From the NCBI RefSeq assembly GCF_019649055.1, contig NW_026570228.1, positions 558,001-622,000 of the forward strand: a DNA stretch of 64,000 nucleotides, written 5' to 3'. A program made the position numbers and the translations under genes. Each line of letters starts with the position of its first letter. Position 1 is the first letter of the stretch. Source of the DNA: Paramacrobiotus metropolitanus. Taxonomy: Eukaryota > Tardigrada > Eutardigrada > Parachela > Macrobiotidae. This document shows, in pieces, positions 1-10,126 of the stretch. The notes beneath the pieces are model-generated. The model did no database searches. It saw only the letters and a program-made list of their open reading frames with translations, and was not told the origin of the DNA.

Positions 1-267
1 AAATCGGCTTTTATAATTTAATGCATGAGCTTTTGGCACAGTAATGTTATGACAGTGCACCGAAATTATTCAGTAGTGAAACTCGTGCACTACAGACAAA
101 CGGCATAAATATAGTTGTGGACTTGTGGTTTGCGATTATTCTCGCATGATGTTTTGCCCATTATTCTCAGAAAAGCACATAAATATGCATACGACAAGCA
201 AATAAACGCGCGCGGTTGTTTTAGCGTGCAAGAAAAGTGACCAAACCTTTAACCTTTGGTTTTTTAG

Positions 268-1088
268 TTAACATGCGTCTGGACAATGCAATCCGGAGTG
301 CAAAAAACGGTATCATTCAGTTAAAAGAGTCTTCAATCAACGAACCAGTGGAGACAAGGCCAGAGGATAGCATCATCAGGTCACCAGAGGAAGAACAGCA
401 AGACTACACTGCAAAGGCGGAGTGCCTGTGCCGGTGGGCCAAGAGGAGAAAGCCACAACTCTGGTTGAACGGAAGGCGAATGTTCACCGTGAAATCCGAA
501 ACACTTCCGTCTGTGATACAGCGATGCAGTTGTCTCGTTGATTCAGCTGCTGCGCCTTTTTCTAGCAGGTATACCCTCGTCGAAAGCAATCCTGCTACGG
601 GTGAAATGATTGTTGATTTTCTGGCGTTTTCTCATTTTCATGCCGGGAAATACGAGTGTCTACGATATAACGGCAGCTCACTTCTCACCACCCAGACTTT
701 TTTTGTCAGTCCGACTGTCACGCCGTCCCAAGTCTTTCGGCCACCGATGCCTAACGTAACGGTCAGGGTGGGTGGCACCGCCCGCTTTCCTTGTTACGTA
801 AAATTCCTAGCCATGCCGGGCGATTTTGGAAAACGTTTTCTTTGGAGGGACGAAGATCATGTGATTTATTCTCCTGGGAATAGGGAAATCCAGACCGGCC
901 ACTCCACAATGAAAAACTTTGAGGCAAATGTTCATATCCAGACTGATGGAATGTGCCAGTGTCACTCTACCCTGGAAATTTTGCACGTGCAGTCCAACCA
1001 CGCCGGGCGCTACCAATGCTTGTTTAAGGTTGATGACGTCTTCCATGAATGGATTACCCAAGAAGCTTACTTAACTGTTATTGCCTAA
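268..1088 (+). CDS. Secreted two-Ig-domain family, copy 1 (large exon only, compensated frameshifts)
   Basis: The large exon of a two-immunoglobulin-domain protein begins after a TTTTTTAG acceptor and runs to TAA. It matches four other copies within 9 kb. Seen: Ig-2 has the family cysteines (B-strand Cys, a CQC pair, F-strand Cys in GRYQC) and the conserved WITQEAYL end. In Ig-1, one base is missing near 385 and one extra base lies near 455 relative to copies 2 and 4. The roughly 65 bases between are therefore read out of frame, and the LHCKG segment holding the first Ig cysteine is replaced by unrelated residues, though the frame recovers before the tryptophan strand. No signal-peptide exon is visible upstream; homologous introns are 580-800 bp, so it probably lies before the window. 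An AATAAA follows at 1272. It may be a decaying gene or a diverged functional one. The family function is unknown; secretion and binding are inferred from the Ig fold. Confidence 0.6.
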
Positions 1089-1271
1089 AGAATGTGACAC
1101 GCACCAGAAAGCTGAAGGAAGCCTATGACATTATACTGGTTTGGCCACTGTATATAAGCTTGCGTTTTCGATTGTCAGATAGAAAGTGTACGACGGTTTT
1201 TGAGGTTTCGCGTTGTATTTTGTATGCGTATGTTCCAAACCTTTTAATTATATATGGAAAGTTTCGTATCA

Positions 1272-1277
1272 AATAAA
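1272..1277 (+). terminator. Poly(A) signal of Ig copy 1
   Basis: AATAAA lies 184 bp after the stop codon of Ig copy 1 and is followed by an A-run. Confidence 0.5.
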
Positions 1278-1303
1278 AAAAAAACTGGAACGTATTTTCT
1301 TTT

Positions 1304-1472
1304 CTTGTAGTCACTGTGGTCATCTGTGTAGACCTGTACACCCTGTAGACAGCCTGTAGATACCCTGTATACTCTACACCCAAAACAGGCTAAGAAGCCA
1401 GATGACTGCCGGTAGGACTACAGGTTGTCTACAGCGTGTGCACAGACTACAGATGTCTACTGTGGCTACAAG
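1304..1472. repeat. Imperfect palindrome (foldback element, 169 bp)
   Basis: The left arm starts CTTGTAGTCACTGTGG and the right arm, read on the minus strand, starts CTTGTAGCCACAGTAG. Both continue through a CTGTAGACA..CCTGTA segment, giving arms of about 60 bp around a short centre. The recurring CTGTAGAC unit inside each arm suggests the arms also contain short repeats. It is probably a non-autonomous foldback transposon relic. Confidence 0.6.
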
Positions 1473-1775
1473 AAGGCAAAAAAACGATCCACGTTTTGCC
1501 TTTGTTACGAAACGTGCCACAGGTGCGGTACGTGGTATCAAATTCGCGAATTCCTAAGTCATACTTCACGGATCCCAACGGTCGCATCATGCCCCTTCCC
1601 GGGAGATTGCGTAGTCGGTTTGGTTCCCGGCAACAACGTGGAACCTAAATGCCGGCAAGGAATCAAGATGTCATTCGGATGCGCTCGCGGCTCGTTTGTG
1701 CGTTTTCAGCCGACGACGGCTGAGCCGCTGACAGCAGCGCACAATGTCCAAAAACGGTTCAAGAAATCAACCTAA
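1425..1775 (+). pseudogene. Possible exon relic resembling the DUF7042-7045 protein family
   Basis: This is an open frame of 116 codons whose middle reads VASCPFPGD followed by a CRQGIKMSFGCARGSFV segment. The large surface-protein gene at 27.6-45.6 kb has, in its ninth exon, IACPFPGQ followed by a CSQMTKVTIGCQRHSAV segment, with the same spacing style and matching cysteines. I infer a stray exon or pseudogene fragment of that family. The first 17 codons overlap the palindrome arm, so the 5' part is not coding. No start, signal sequence or clean splice sites are apparent. A profile search with the DUF domains would settle it. Confidence 0.3.
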
Positions 1776-3118
1776 CAGCAATTAAGAACGCATATACCAC
1801 GAATTAATCAATGTATACAAGCGTTGACATTTTTAGTGGGATCCGTCTGCCACGAACACTGGAAGGAGAACGAAATCTCGTTTTTTATTGCCGTTGATGA
1901 AAAATTACTCAGCACGATACTGCTTCGTACGTATCGACGTATTTCAGTTTATACGACAATATGTGAAAATTACTGTAGAAAGTGAACTGTTTCGCAGATG
2001 TATCAAGCCGAAAGTGGATCCGTCCGAATCAGCAGCATCCCATAGCGCTATCCCAGCCTGATCAATCCGCAGAACGACCTCTTCAGTTTGACCAGGTTTA
2101 CGGAGTGTACATCTTCCGCTGCCAATTCACTATCGTCCATTTTTTATATTGTCGTCGGCCTGCGGTTTTCTCGTTACTGCTAGGAGCGGGAAGGAGATGA
2201 TACCCAGAAAAATTACTGTAGACAGCTCAGTCTGCTTACCAAAAAAGTCCAGATCCAACATTCTCAAAAGCCTGGTTTATTTTTTTCCGCGTTTTGATGT
2301 GACATTTTTGTTGCGCTGCGATATGGACGCTAATGGCGGGTTTTATGTTCGGTAAAACGTGGCGGTTGGGCGTGCCGGTTTTTTAACGTTTGTTGCTCTT
2401 TGTCATGAGAAATGTAATTGCTAGAACTAAGAATCACGTTAAATAAAATAATCGATAGTTGCATTGGTGATTTTGAGTAAGCTCATCTGGATTACGAGTA
2501 CGTTTGGGAGTGCATTATTTTTGCGAGAACCAAATTCTCGCTTTTAAAGAGATCGGCAGCGATTCAGATTGGCTCATAGCGATGCAGGTTCAGCGAAAGT
2601 TGGCTCACCTTCATTTCACTTCAGCTGTGCGCCACTCGCGTTCGACGTGCTACCGTATATTACCGCACGCAAAGGTTACTGTAGTAAGTACTTTAGAACT
2701 ACAGTGTGGATCGTATTGGATAGTGAATGTATAGTATGTACGTTTCCTGGATGATACCGTATGCGGGTGCAAAGAGGTATGTTAAAATGATTGTTCTAAC
2801 TATACGCCCTGGAACACTATGGAAGTGCTGAATGCGGATGATGTCATTTATTCATTTAACACTGCATTAATACAAACGCGAAATTCCTTCGCACGAAACC
2901 AGCAGTACGAGTACTCATTCCATGGTACCGTATTGAGGCGCTGTCATTCACAAAGTGCTTCCCTGTGAAAACTACTGTAACTCAGTTGTGTATCTATCGG
3001 AAAATCAAAAATTTTCACAGTATAGAAGTACCGCAATACTCTAGTGAGTTTCATCACAGTGTAACCTACCCAAGACTCTTAGTTGCCAGGGAATACAGTC
3101 TCCTTGAAGACGACCTTT
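1776..3118. other. Gene-free stretch
   Basis: No convincing exon, repeat array or RNA gene is visible. A short phrase resembling AATTACTGTAGA recurs loosely near 1968, 2210 and 2674, which could be transposon debris. The right end is the promoter region of Ig copy 2. Confidence 0.4.
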
Positions 3119-4608
3119 ATGGATGCACTACAGGTAGTGCCCTGCTTGGTCCTGATATTCCGGAGAACTATCACATGCCCCGTACAGCAAGGGTTTAGCC
3201 GAGAAGCTAGTAAGCGTAAATAATTAATGTTAAATAAAATAAGTAGAGCGCTTACTTACTGGCGGCTAATACTGTGCAACCCTAAAGGGTGAACACTATA
3301 CTTTTGAGAAACTTCATATTCCGGCACCCATTTAACTTTTTTACTATATTCCGGCAGCCGGCTAGTTGACAATGCAACATGAGCTGCTTCAACTGCTTTT
3401 CGAATTTTTCTATTGGTCGACGCAACATCTGTTCATACAGGTGGTACGCGCCGACCAATAGAAAAATTTGGAAAGCAGTTGAATCGAGTGTAAATGATAA
3501 CTTGCAGTCGCCAACGGGGGCGGTTGTTCATGTGGCATTTTCAACTAGTCGGCTGCCGGATATAGTGATAAAGTTAAAAGGGTGCCGGAATATGAAGTTT
3601 CTCGAAGTACATGTTTAACCGTATGAAATCGTCCGGAATGTGAGCATTGCAAAAGTACGGATAATCGCGGCTCTGCCCGTTGTGATGCGCATTCAATAAG
3701 TACACACTTTATACTTCTACTTCTATGCTTTGGCCTTCAGAGAACGGTAAGTACATACACCTTTTAATCAGGTGTTACGTTTGTCAGTTAATGAGCTCCT
3801 GGAAAATGCGATCCGCGACGCAAAAGCCGGTATCATTGACTTGAAAGCGTTGTCAGTCAAGAAACCACCGGAAATCAGGCCAGCGGATAGCATCATAAGG
3901 TCACCGGAAGGAGAAAAGGCTAGACTACATTGCAAAGGAAGAGCGCCTGTGCCGGCAGGCCAAGAGGAGAAACCAAAATTCTGGTTTAACGGAAGACGGA
4001 AACACAGCGGAGCGAGCGAAAGAATTCCGGTCGAAGTGCATCGGTGCAGTTGCCTCGGTGACTCGAACACAACACGCTTTTCTGCCGAATATGAAATCGC
4101 CGAAAGCAATCCTGTTACCGGGGAACTGATTGTAGATATCCTGGCGTTTTCCAATGCCCAAGCCGGGAAGTACGAATGTATACAGTTTAACGATAGCCCC
4201 TTTCGTACCATCCAGACATTTTTCGCCAGTCCGACGGTCACGCCGTCCAAAGTTTTTCAGCCGCCGATGCCTAATGTAACAGTCAGGATGGGTGACACCG
4301 CCCGCTTTCAATGTTACGTGAAATTTATTGCCATGCCGGGCGACTTTGGTGATCGTTTTTTCTGGAGAAACGAAGATCATGTGATTTATGCCGATGGGCT
4401 TAAGGAACTTCAAACCGGCAGTTCCACGCTGTCGAATTTCAAATCCAGTGTTTACGTCGGAACGGATGGGTTCTGCCATTGCCACTCAACTTTGGAAATC
4501 TCTAGTGTGCAAGCCAACCACGCCGGGCGCTACCAGTGTTGGTTCAAGGTTGACGATGTCTTCCATGAATGGATTGCGCAAGAATCTTATCTAATCGTGG
4601 CTACCTGA
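3119..4608 (+). CDS. Secreted two-Ig-domain family, copy 2 (intact, two exons)
   Basis: Exon 1 (3119-3209) encodes a hydrophobic leader starting MDALQVVPCLVLIF and ends A|GTAAG. Exon 2 (3788-4608) begins after TTTGTCAG, and the phase (1+2) matches copy 4. The 303-residue product has a charged linker and then two Ig-like domains. Ig-1 has Cys in LHCKG, Trp in KFWFNG, a CSC pair, and GKYEC. Ig-2 has FQCYV, a Trp in FFWRNE, a CHC pair, and GRYQC. Each domain thus carries four cysteines, two more than a canonical V/I-type Ig domain. There is no membrane segment, so secretion is inferred. The function is unrecognised; recognition or adhesion is plausible for tandem secreted Ig proteins. The 578-bp intron contains a 307-bp MITE. 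The leader of copy 2 is less hydrophobic than that of copy 4 and contains adjacent arginines, so secretion efficiency is uncertain. Confidence 0.72.
3301..3607. mobile_element. TA-flanked long-inverted-repeat MITE in the intron of Ig copy 2
   Basis: The element runs from CTTTTGAGAAACTTCATATT to the reverse complement of CTTCGAGAAACTTCATATT, with TA on both sides (3299-3300 and 3608-3609). The arms are about 130 bp each and pair almost to the centre; for example TTTTTCTATTGGTCG on the left faces CGACCAATAGAAAAA on the right. It has no coding capacity. TA duplication and long inverted repeats fit a Tc1/mariner-type non-autonomous element. Confidence 0.85.
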
Positions 4609-4761
4609 AAAATGGGGTACCTTGCGGTATGGTTATGGAAGCCACTTGCGACTGCAATTAATGGCTTGAGTTCACTGTTCACTAATCAAAAGGAGAAAAT
4701 GACAATACTGATTCGTTATGTTTTATTGCGTATTGTCTAGCTATGGGAGCGCAGCCAGGCT

Positions 4762-4842
4762 GTTACGTTTGTCAGCTAATGAGCTCCTGGACATTAGTAG
4801 ACAATGCGATCCGGAGCGCAAAAAGCGGCATCATTGGTAGCA
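4762..4842 (+). pseudogene. Scrap of a sixth Ig-family copy (intron end plus exon start)
   Basis: The stretch GTTACGTTTGTCAG is followed by TAATGAGCTCCTGGA and then AATGCGATCCGGAGCGCAAA. It repeats the intron-exon junction and first codons of the large exon of copy 2 (around 3774-3835), then stops matching. It is a short duplicated remnant, not a gene. Confidence 0.7.
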
Positions 4843-5419
4843 TTGCTTAACCATGGAATGTCGATAATGTTTTCTACAGATCGCTACCTTTAACGAATTC
4901 ATGCGCAAATGCAAGAAATCTTGCGCGTGTTTTTTGTTTCTAAGCTTCTAAAACCTTGTATGGCATAACGTACACAGCTCCCTGTACTCAGCTAGGCGCA
5001 TGGCTCGAGCGGATACATCTGCACATGCAGTTCATCAAACTCAAGAGCCAAATTGTCTAAGTGCGCCATGGTATACTTATTAAAAGGTCACACAGGTTAC
5101 TCAGAAAAAATATCAAATGCAAACTGTCTGTTGATAAAAACTTTTAAAAAGCATGTGGAAAATTAAGTATTATGCGCATTGCATTTGTACAGTTCCTAAA
5201 ATTCAAATGATTATCGATTTTCTTAATATTGATTACTATTGTTTATTGCTGATTTTTGTTGTACATACACGACGACACGAAATGAGTCCCCACAAATCAA
5301 TCAAGAAGGAAGAAGTTTGTAATAGAACTTTCCTCTGACTGTAACAAACGTCAGGATTGTTGCAGTAGCTACACCATCGCATCTGGCTCCAAAACTTATT
5401 CCATTCCGTACCAGACATT
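4843..5419. other. Gene-free stretch between Ig copies
   Basis: AT-rich spacer between the Ig scrap and the 3' end of the inverted copy 3. No exon, RNA gene or clear repeat is visible. Confidence 0.4.
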
Positions 5420-6421
5420 TTAGGTTGTCACAGCAAGAAAGACTTCCTGAATAACCCATTCATGGAAGATGTCATCCACCCTGAACCAGCATTGATAGCG
5501 TCCTGCGTGGTTGGCGTCCACGCGCAAGATTTCCAGAGTAGAGTGACAATGGCACATTCAATCTGTTTCGATGTTAACACTTGTTTTAAAATCGGTTCTT
5601 GTGGAACTTCCGGCTGTAATATCCTTGAACCCTTTAGCATAGATCACATGATCTTCGCTTATCCAGAGGAAACGCGTCCCAAAGTCACCCGGCAAGGCCA
5701 GAAACCTTACGTAACAGTGAAAGCGGGCAGTGTCACCCGCTCTAACAGTTACGTTGCGCATCGGTGGCCGAAAGACTTGCGATGCGTTGACCGTCGGACT
5801 GACCACGAAAGTCTGGGTGGTTAAGAAAGAGCTGCCGTTGCACCGTACACACTCGTATTTCCCCGCTTGGGCGTGGGAAAATTCCAATAAATCAGCAATC
5901 AACTCTCCCGTATCAGAATTTCTTTTGACCAGAGTATAGTTGCTCCAGAACGACGTGGTAGCCGAATCAACCTGACAACTGCATTGCTGTAAGTCGAGGC
6001 GCAGTGTCTCGTGTTGTGAGACAAATACTCGTCTTCCGTTTAACCAAAGCTGCGGCTTTTCCTGTTGGTCTATCGGCACAGGATCTCCTCCTTTGCATTG
6101 CAGTCTTACTGTGGATCCCTCTGGTGCACGGATGATTTCATCCGTTGACCGTATTTCCGCCTGCTCGTTGATTGAATGCCTTAAATAAACGAATCCGTTC
6201 TTTGCGTTACGGATTGCATCGTTCAGCCGTCCATTGACTAACGAAGTCCGCGTCCAGTTAAAAGCTTGTTCAATTTTTTTTTTGACAATGTGAATTTTAG
6301 TGATTCATGCTTACTGATTTCTTGGCTTAGTTCGGATTGCACGGAGCATGTTAAAGAGCTCTCGAATGCAAAGCTCAAACACAGCGTTTCAAGTGCAGAG
6401 TATGTATTGCTGATAAGACCA
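5420..6421 (-). pseudogene. Secreted two-Ig-domain family, copy 3 (inverted, nonsense codon)
   Basis: This copy lies opposite to the other copies. The large exon starts at 6237 after ..TTCGTTAG and aligns to copies 2 and 4 through both Ig domains (LQCKGG, CSC, GKYEC, FHCYV). Seen: at 5560-5558 the codon that is Gly in the paralogues is TGA, so the product ends about 45 residues early and loses the CHC pair, GRYQC and the last strand of Ig-2. After the stop the frame stays intact and family-like to the ancestral TAA at 5422-5420. The leader exon (about 6421-6317) is recognisable by its TGCTCCGTGCAATCC..CTAAGCC segment and AGTAAG donor, but its ATG is out of frame with that end. Two lesions make a pseudogene most likely. 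Stop-codon readthrough is possible but would not repair the leader. Confidence 0.8.
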
Positions 6422-6787
6422 TCCTAAATGTCATAAATCATAACCAAATTAAAACTGTATCCAAACTGCTTAATAAATTAATAATCTAGTTATATACCAG
6501 ATAGCCAGATAGCAGTTGTCGGAATAGCGTCGCCAACTTCGTATAGTGTTTTACGTCAGCTGCCGTTACGATACGATTAGTATCGGCCATCACCCTTGCG
6601 GTTTGATTAACAGCAGATAAAAATACAGTTCAGCTGCAGTTTTTCAGTAACCGCGCATTATGCACTCTTACAAATAACTCGGTTGCTCAGCAATCGGAAA
6701 ACACGTAATGCTGCACTGGCCACAGTTCTAGTCGCTGTTTAAAATTGCTCAGAAAAGGTTGCTGACAAGGAGTCCACTCTTTTGAAG

Positions 6788-8514
6788 ATGACCTTACTTG
6801 TTACCGACACACTACACGTGATCCTGTATTTGAACCTAGTATTGCTGAGCATAATGGCATGCTCCGTACAAACAGGACTAAGCCGAGAACGTAGTAAGTA
6901 CTAAATTGGTAATGTAATACAAAATGCTCACTTTCGATTCTTTGCAGATATGGTGTGCTGTAGCGATCCAAAGATCACACCCAAAAGGGTTTCGTACTGT
7001 ACATACCCATGTTTATCGTTGCCACGTAGTTAAACTACTTCAGCACCCGAGTAGTACAAATAGCTCGTACTTACAGTTAGTGCATATTTTTATATCCGTA
7101 CCACCCTTTTTAATGTGCATTCAACCTGTGTACTACTGAAATATGCGTATTTGGCCATTGCGTTTAGAAATATGCTTATAACATCTGCAAACGACCAAAA
7201 CGTCCACACAAATTTTGCCGATTTTTTTTATATGCTTTTTTAGGGCCACGTAAGTACGCTGAGTGTGTTTTTGATCCGGGTCGGCATATAATTTTCAACC
7301 GGAAACTTTGGTCGTAATGCAAATTCTTTTCTCTAAACTCGGTGTATTCCTACCTAAGGCTTACACGAATCTGTCGATGCCATAAACTGAAGCCCCACTA
7401 AACTGCCTTGATAAACGTCGATTACAGAAAACGTGCAAACACGTACTACATGCATCGTACCGCAACTACCAGCAACGCTATCACCATAGCGTCAAACACA
7501 AAATTCGTATGGCCTTGCCGACCATATTCTCCGACTCGACACACATCCTTAACATCATGGGCGCAATGAAAACGTAAAGAAACTGAGTTGGTTTAATTTG
7601 CGAGGGAACCTGCTGATTTTATATTAACTTTTAAACTTGGCCGAACGAAGCACGCATATATTGGAAACATTAATCTTCTTCTGGGGTTTCCAGTTAATGA
7701 ACGCCTGGACGAAGCCATTCGAAGGGCGAAAAACGGTGTTGTCCATTTAAAGGAGTCGTCAATCAGCGCGCCAGCGGAGACATGGCCAGCGGATAGCATC
7801 GTCAGGTCACCCGAAGGAGTCACAGTGACTCTGCACTGCAAAGGAGGGAATCCTGTGCCGGTGGGCACAGAGCAAAAACCACAGATCTGGTTGAACGGAA
7901 GGCAGAAATTCACCGTGAAATCAGAAACGATGCCGTTCGAGGTGCAGACATGCAGTTGCCTTGTTGATTCGATCGATACGCCTTTTTCGAACAAATACAC
8001 CGTGGCCCTGAATAACCCTAGCACGGGAGAAATGATTATTGAATTACTGTCATTTTCTCATGTCCATGCCGGGAAATACGACTGTCGACGGTACAACGGC
8101 AGCTCTTTTCTCACCACCGAAACATTCTTTTTCAGTCCAACTGTCACACCAGCTCAAGTCTTTCAGCCACCGATGCGCAACGTGACCGTCATAGTGGGTG
8201 ACACCGCCCGTTTTCCATGTTATGTAAAATTCATAGCCATGCCGGGCGACTTTGGAGATCGGTTTCTCTGGAGAAACGAAGATCACGTCATTTATGCTGA
8301 TGGGTTTAAGGAATTTCAGACCGGGCGTTCTACAATGACCAATTTCAGGACTACCGTTCACATAATAACGGATGGCTTTTGCCACTGCCACTCAACTCTG
8401 GAAATCTTGCGCGTGCAGCCCAACCATGCCGGACGTTACCAATGTTGGTTTAAAGTAGATGACGTCTTCCAGGAATGGATTGTTCAAGATGCTTATTTAA
8501 TTGTGCTTACCTGA
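6788..8514 (+). CDS. Secreted two-Ig-domain family, copy 4 (intact, two exons)
   Basis: Exon 1 (6788-6893) encodes the leader MTLLVTDTLHVILYLNLVLL.. with a clear hydrophobic core, ending CGTA|GTAAGTA. Exon 2 (7694-8514) begins after GGGTTTCCAG in matching phase. The 308-residue protein has Ig-1 at about 75-175 (Cys84, Trp101, Cys122/124, Cys166 in GKYDC) and Ig-2 at about 200-305 (Cys211, Trp228, Cys265/267, Cys286 in GRYQC). Each domain carries an added Cys-x-Cys, suggesting an extra disulfide. No transmembrane segment or GPI tail is seen, so it is probably secreted. It stands divergently from pseudogene copy 3, with about 370 bp between their leader exons. This is the best reference copy of the family because leader, frame and cysteines are all sound. 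The biological role is unknown. Confidence 0.78.
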
Positions 8515-8940
8515 AAATATTCCTTGAGACCGCAAGGTTACATAATGCGATGGTTTGTCCTTTGCGCGGGGATGCTACGTTTCGTGATGCCCTACTCATG
8601 TGTATGCTGTGTGACAGCACTGACAGCGTATGTTTGTGTGTCACTACTGTGCATGTTATAGGTTTATCGAAGGGCACCTACCTGGCATTGGGTGGAACGC
8701 ATCGTGCTAATTGTGAGCTACATAGTACTGTAAGTGCTAAATTCTAAGCTGCATATTCGTTCGCGATTGTATTGCTGCTAAAACAACACGAAAAAGAACA
8801 GGAAGGTGCCAGATTGGTTCGTGGGCAGGCGGAGCTCAGCTGTGCAGTTTATACAAAGTTAGAGTCTACTACGTCAGAGCTCCCAGTAGTGCCCGGTACA
8901 ACCTAAGTAGGAACATGCAGTTATTGCCGTGATTTTTTTA
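8515..8940. other. Spacer between Ig copy 4 and decayed copy 5
   Basis: 3' flank of Ig copy 4. No exon or repeat is recognised, and no AATAAA lies close behind the stop codon. Confidence 0.35.
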
Positions 8941-9375
8941 GTCAATAAAAACCTAGACAATTCGCTCGCGCGCTCCGTTTTGCGAAAAGCGGCACCGTGC
9001 AAAAAACGGTATCATTCAGTTAAAAGAGTCTTCAATCAACGAACCAGTGGAGACATTGCCAGCGGACAGCATTATCAGGTCACCAGAGGGAAAAACAGCA
9101 AACCTCCACTGCAAGGGAGGAGCTCCTGTGCCGGGCAGGCAGGGAGGAAGACCCACAACTTTGGTGGAACAGCAGGCGGATATGCACCGTGAAATCCGAA
9201 ATGTTTCTGTCCGTGATACAGCATTGCAGGTGTGTCGTTAGCTCTTCTACTGCGCCTTTTATAGCAAGTATAATCTCGTCGAAAGCAGTCCTGTTACGGC
9301 AGAGATGATTTATGCTTTTCTGGTGCTGTCTCGTTTTCATGCCGGGAAATACGAGTGTCTACGGTATAACGGCCT
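8941..9375 (+). pseudogene. Secreted two-Ig-domain family, copy 5 (decayed half copy)
   Basis: The sequence begins after TTTTTTTAG, as copy 1 does, and follows copy 1 closely (GCAAAAAACGGTATCATTCA, then the CTTCAATCAACGAACCAG segment) through Ig-1 to the GCCGGGAAATACGAGTGTCT segment encoding AGKYEC. It then stops, and Ig-2 is absent. An insertion of roughly 28 bp disrupts the start of the exon, the region after CCGGGCAGGCAGGGAGG is frameshifted, and stop codons follow. It is a duplicate of copy 1 or its ancestor that has lost function. Confidence 0.8.
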
Positions 9376-9965
9376 CTGTTCCCAGCATCCCGGCATTCTT
9401 TACTATATTCATTCCCGAAATAGTTTTAATTTTCTATAAAAAGAAATACCGAATTATCCATGCTGCACACAATCAGGGCAGTATTCGTATAAACCTGACA
9501 AACAATTCCACAACGGTGTTATTGCGGAGCATACTTTTGTTTGTCTAGCCAGAAAAGCGATAAAAGCTAGACAAACACCCACATATCCATGGATTTTTAT
9601 TATTTTCTTTCCTAGTAGTTGAATAGACCAACAAGAATTTACAGCTTTGTTTTTCGACAATGATGGGCGGAAAAAGCCTAATTCCGAGCGTTAGCACTGA
9701 CTGCTATTACAATGGAATTTGGGTTGTCATAAGTAAATAAACAAGAGAATTTGACGAGTCTGTCGTTGCACAACCACGATGTACGGCATCACAGAAGCCT
9801 CGTAAATAGAAAAACAATATTCCCATTTTCACAGTGCAACTAGCAGGGCTCCTTGCGCTTAGTCTGGTAACAAAAGTTCCATGGTTTTATTTCGCGACTT
9901 CAGTTAGGATGAAAACATCTTTATTATCGTAATAATGGTCCTGTTTTTCGGATACCGTGGTCCGT
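9376..9965. other. Gene-free stretch upstream of the tectonin-like genes
   Basis: No exon is recognised. The last part holds the promoter region of the first tectonin-like gene. Confidence 0.4.
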
Positions 9966-9968
9966 GTG

Positions 9969-9977
9969 TATAAATAG
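9969..9977 (+). promoter_or_regulatory. TATA box of tectonin-like gene A
   Basis: TATAAATAG lies 158 bp before the ATG of the downstream secreted protein gene. The tandem paralogue has a TATA box at nearly the same distance (139 bp), which supports both. Confidence 0.65.
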
Positions 9978-10126
9978 CAGTTGAAGTGGCCAGCCAAAAC
10001 CAGTCTCCGGTTTCAAGACCAAAGGTTTCCTTCTGCGACGGTGCACCTTCTCCGTTCTGTCTTACACGTTTCCAATTTTGCGGCTGTTAGCGTTTTTCTG
10101 AAAGGTCAAGCGGTAATCCTCTTAAA

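Noticed and set aside
404-589. Minus-strand frames opposite the Ig copies and opposite tectonin, CPEB and F-box exons
   Set aside because: They mirror strongly coding plus-strand exons with family-conserved residues; the antisense frames differ among paralogues.
3768-4250. 160-codon minus-strand frame within Ig copy 2
   Set aside because: It is the antisense of the intact Ig exon, with no leader or motif of its own.
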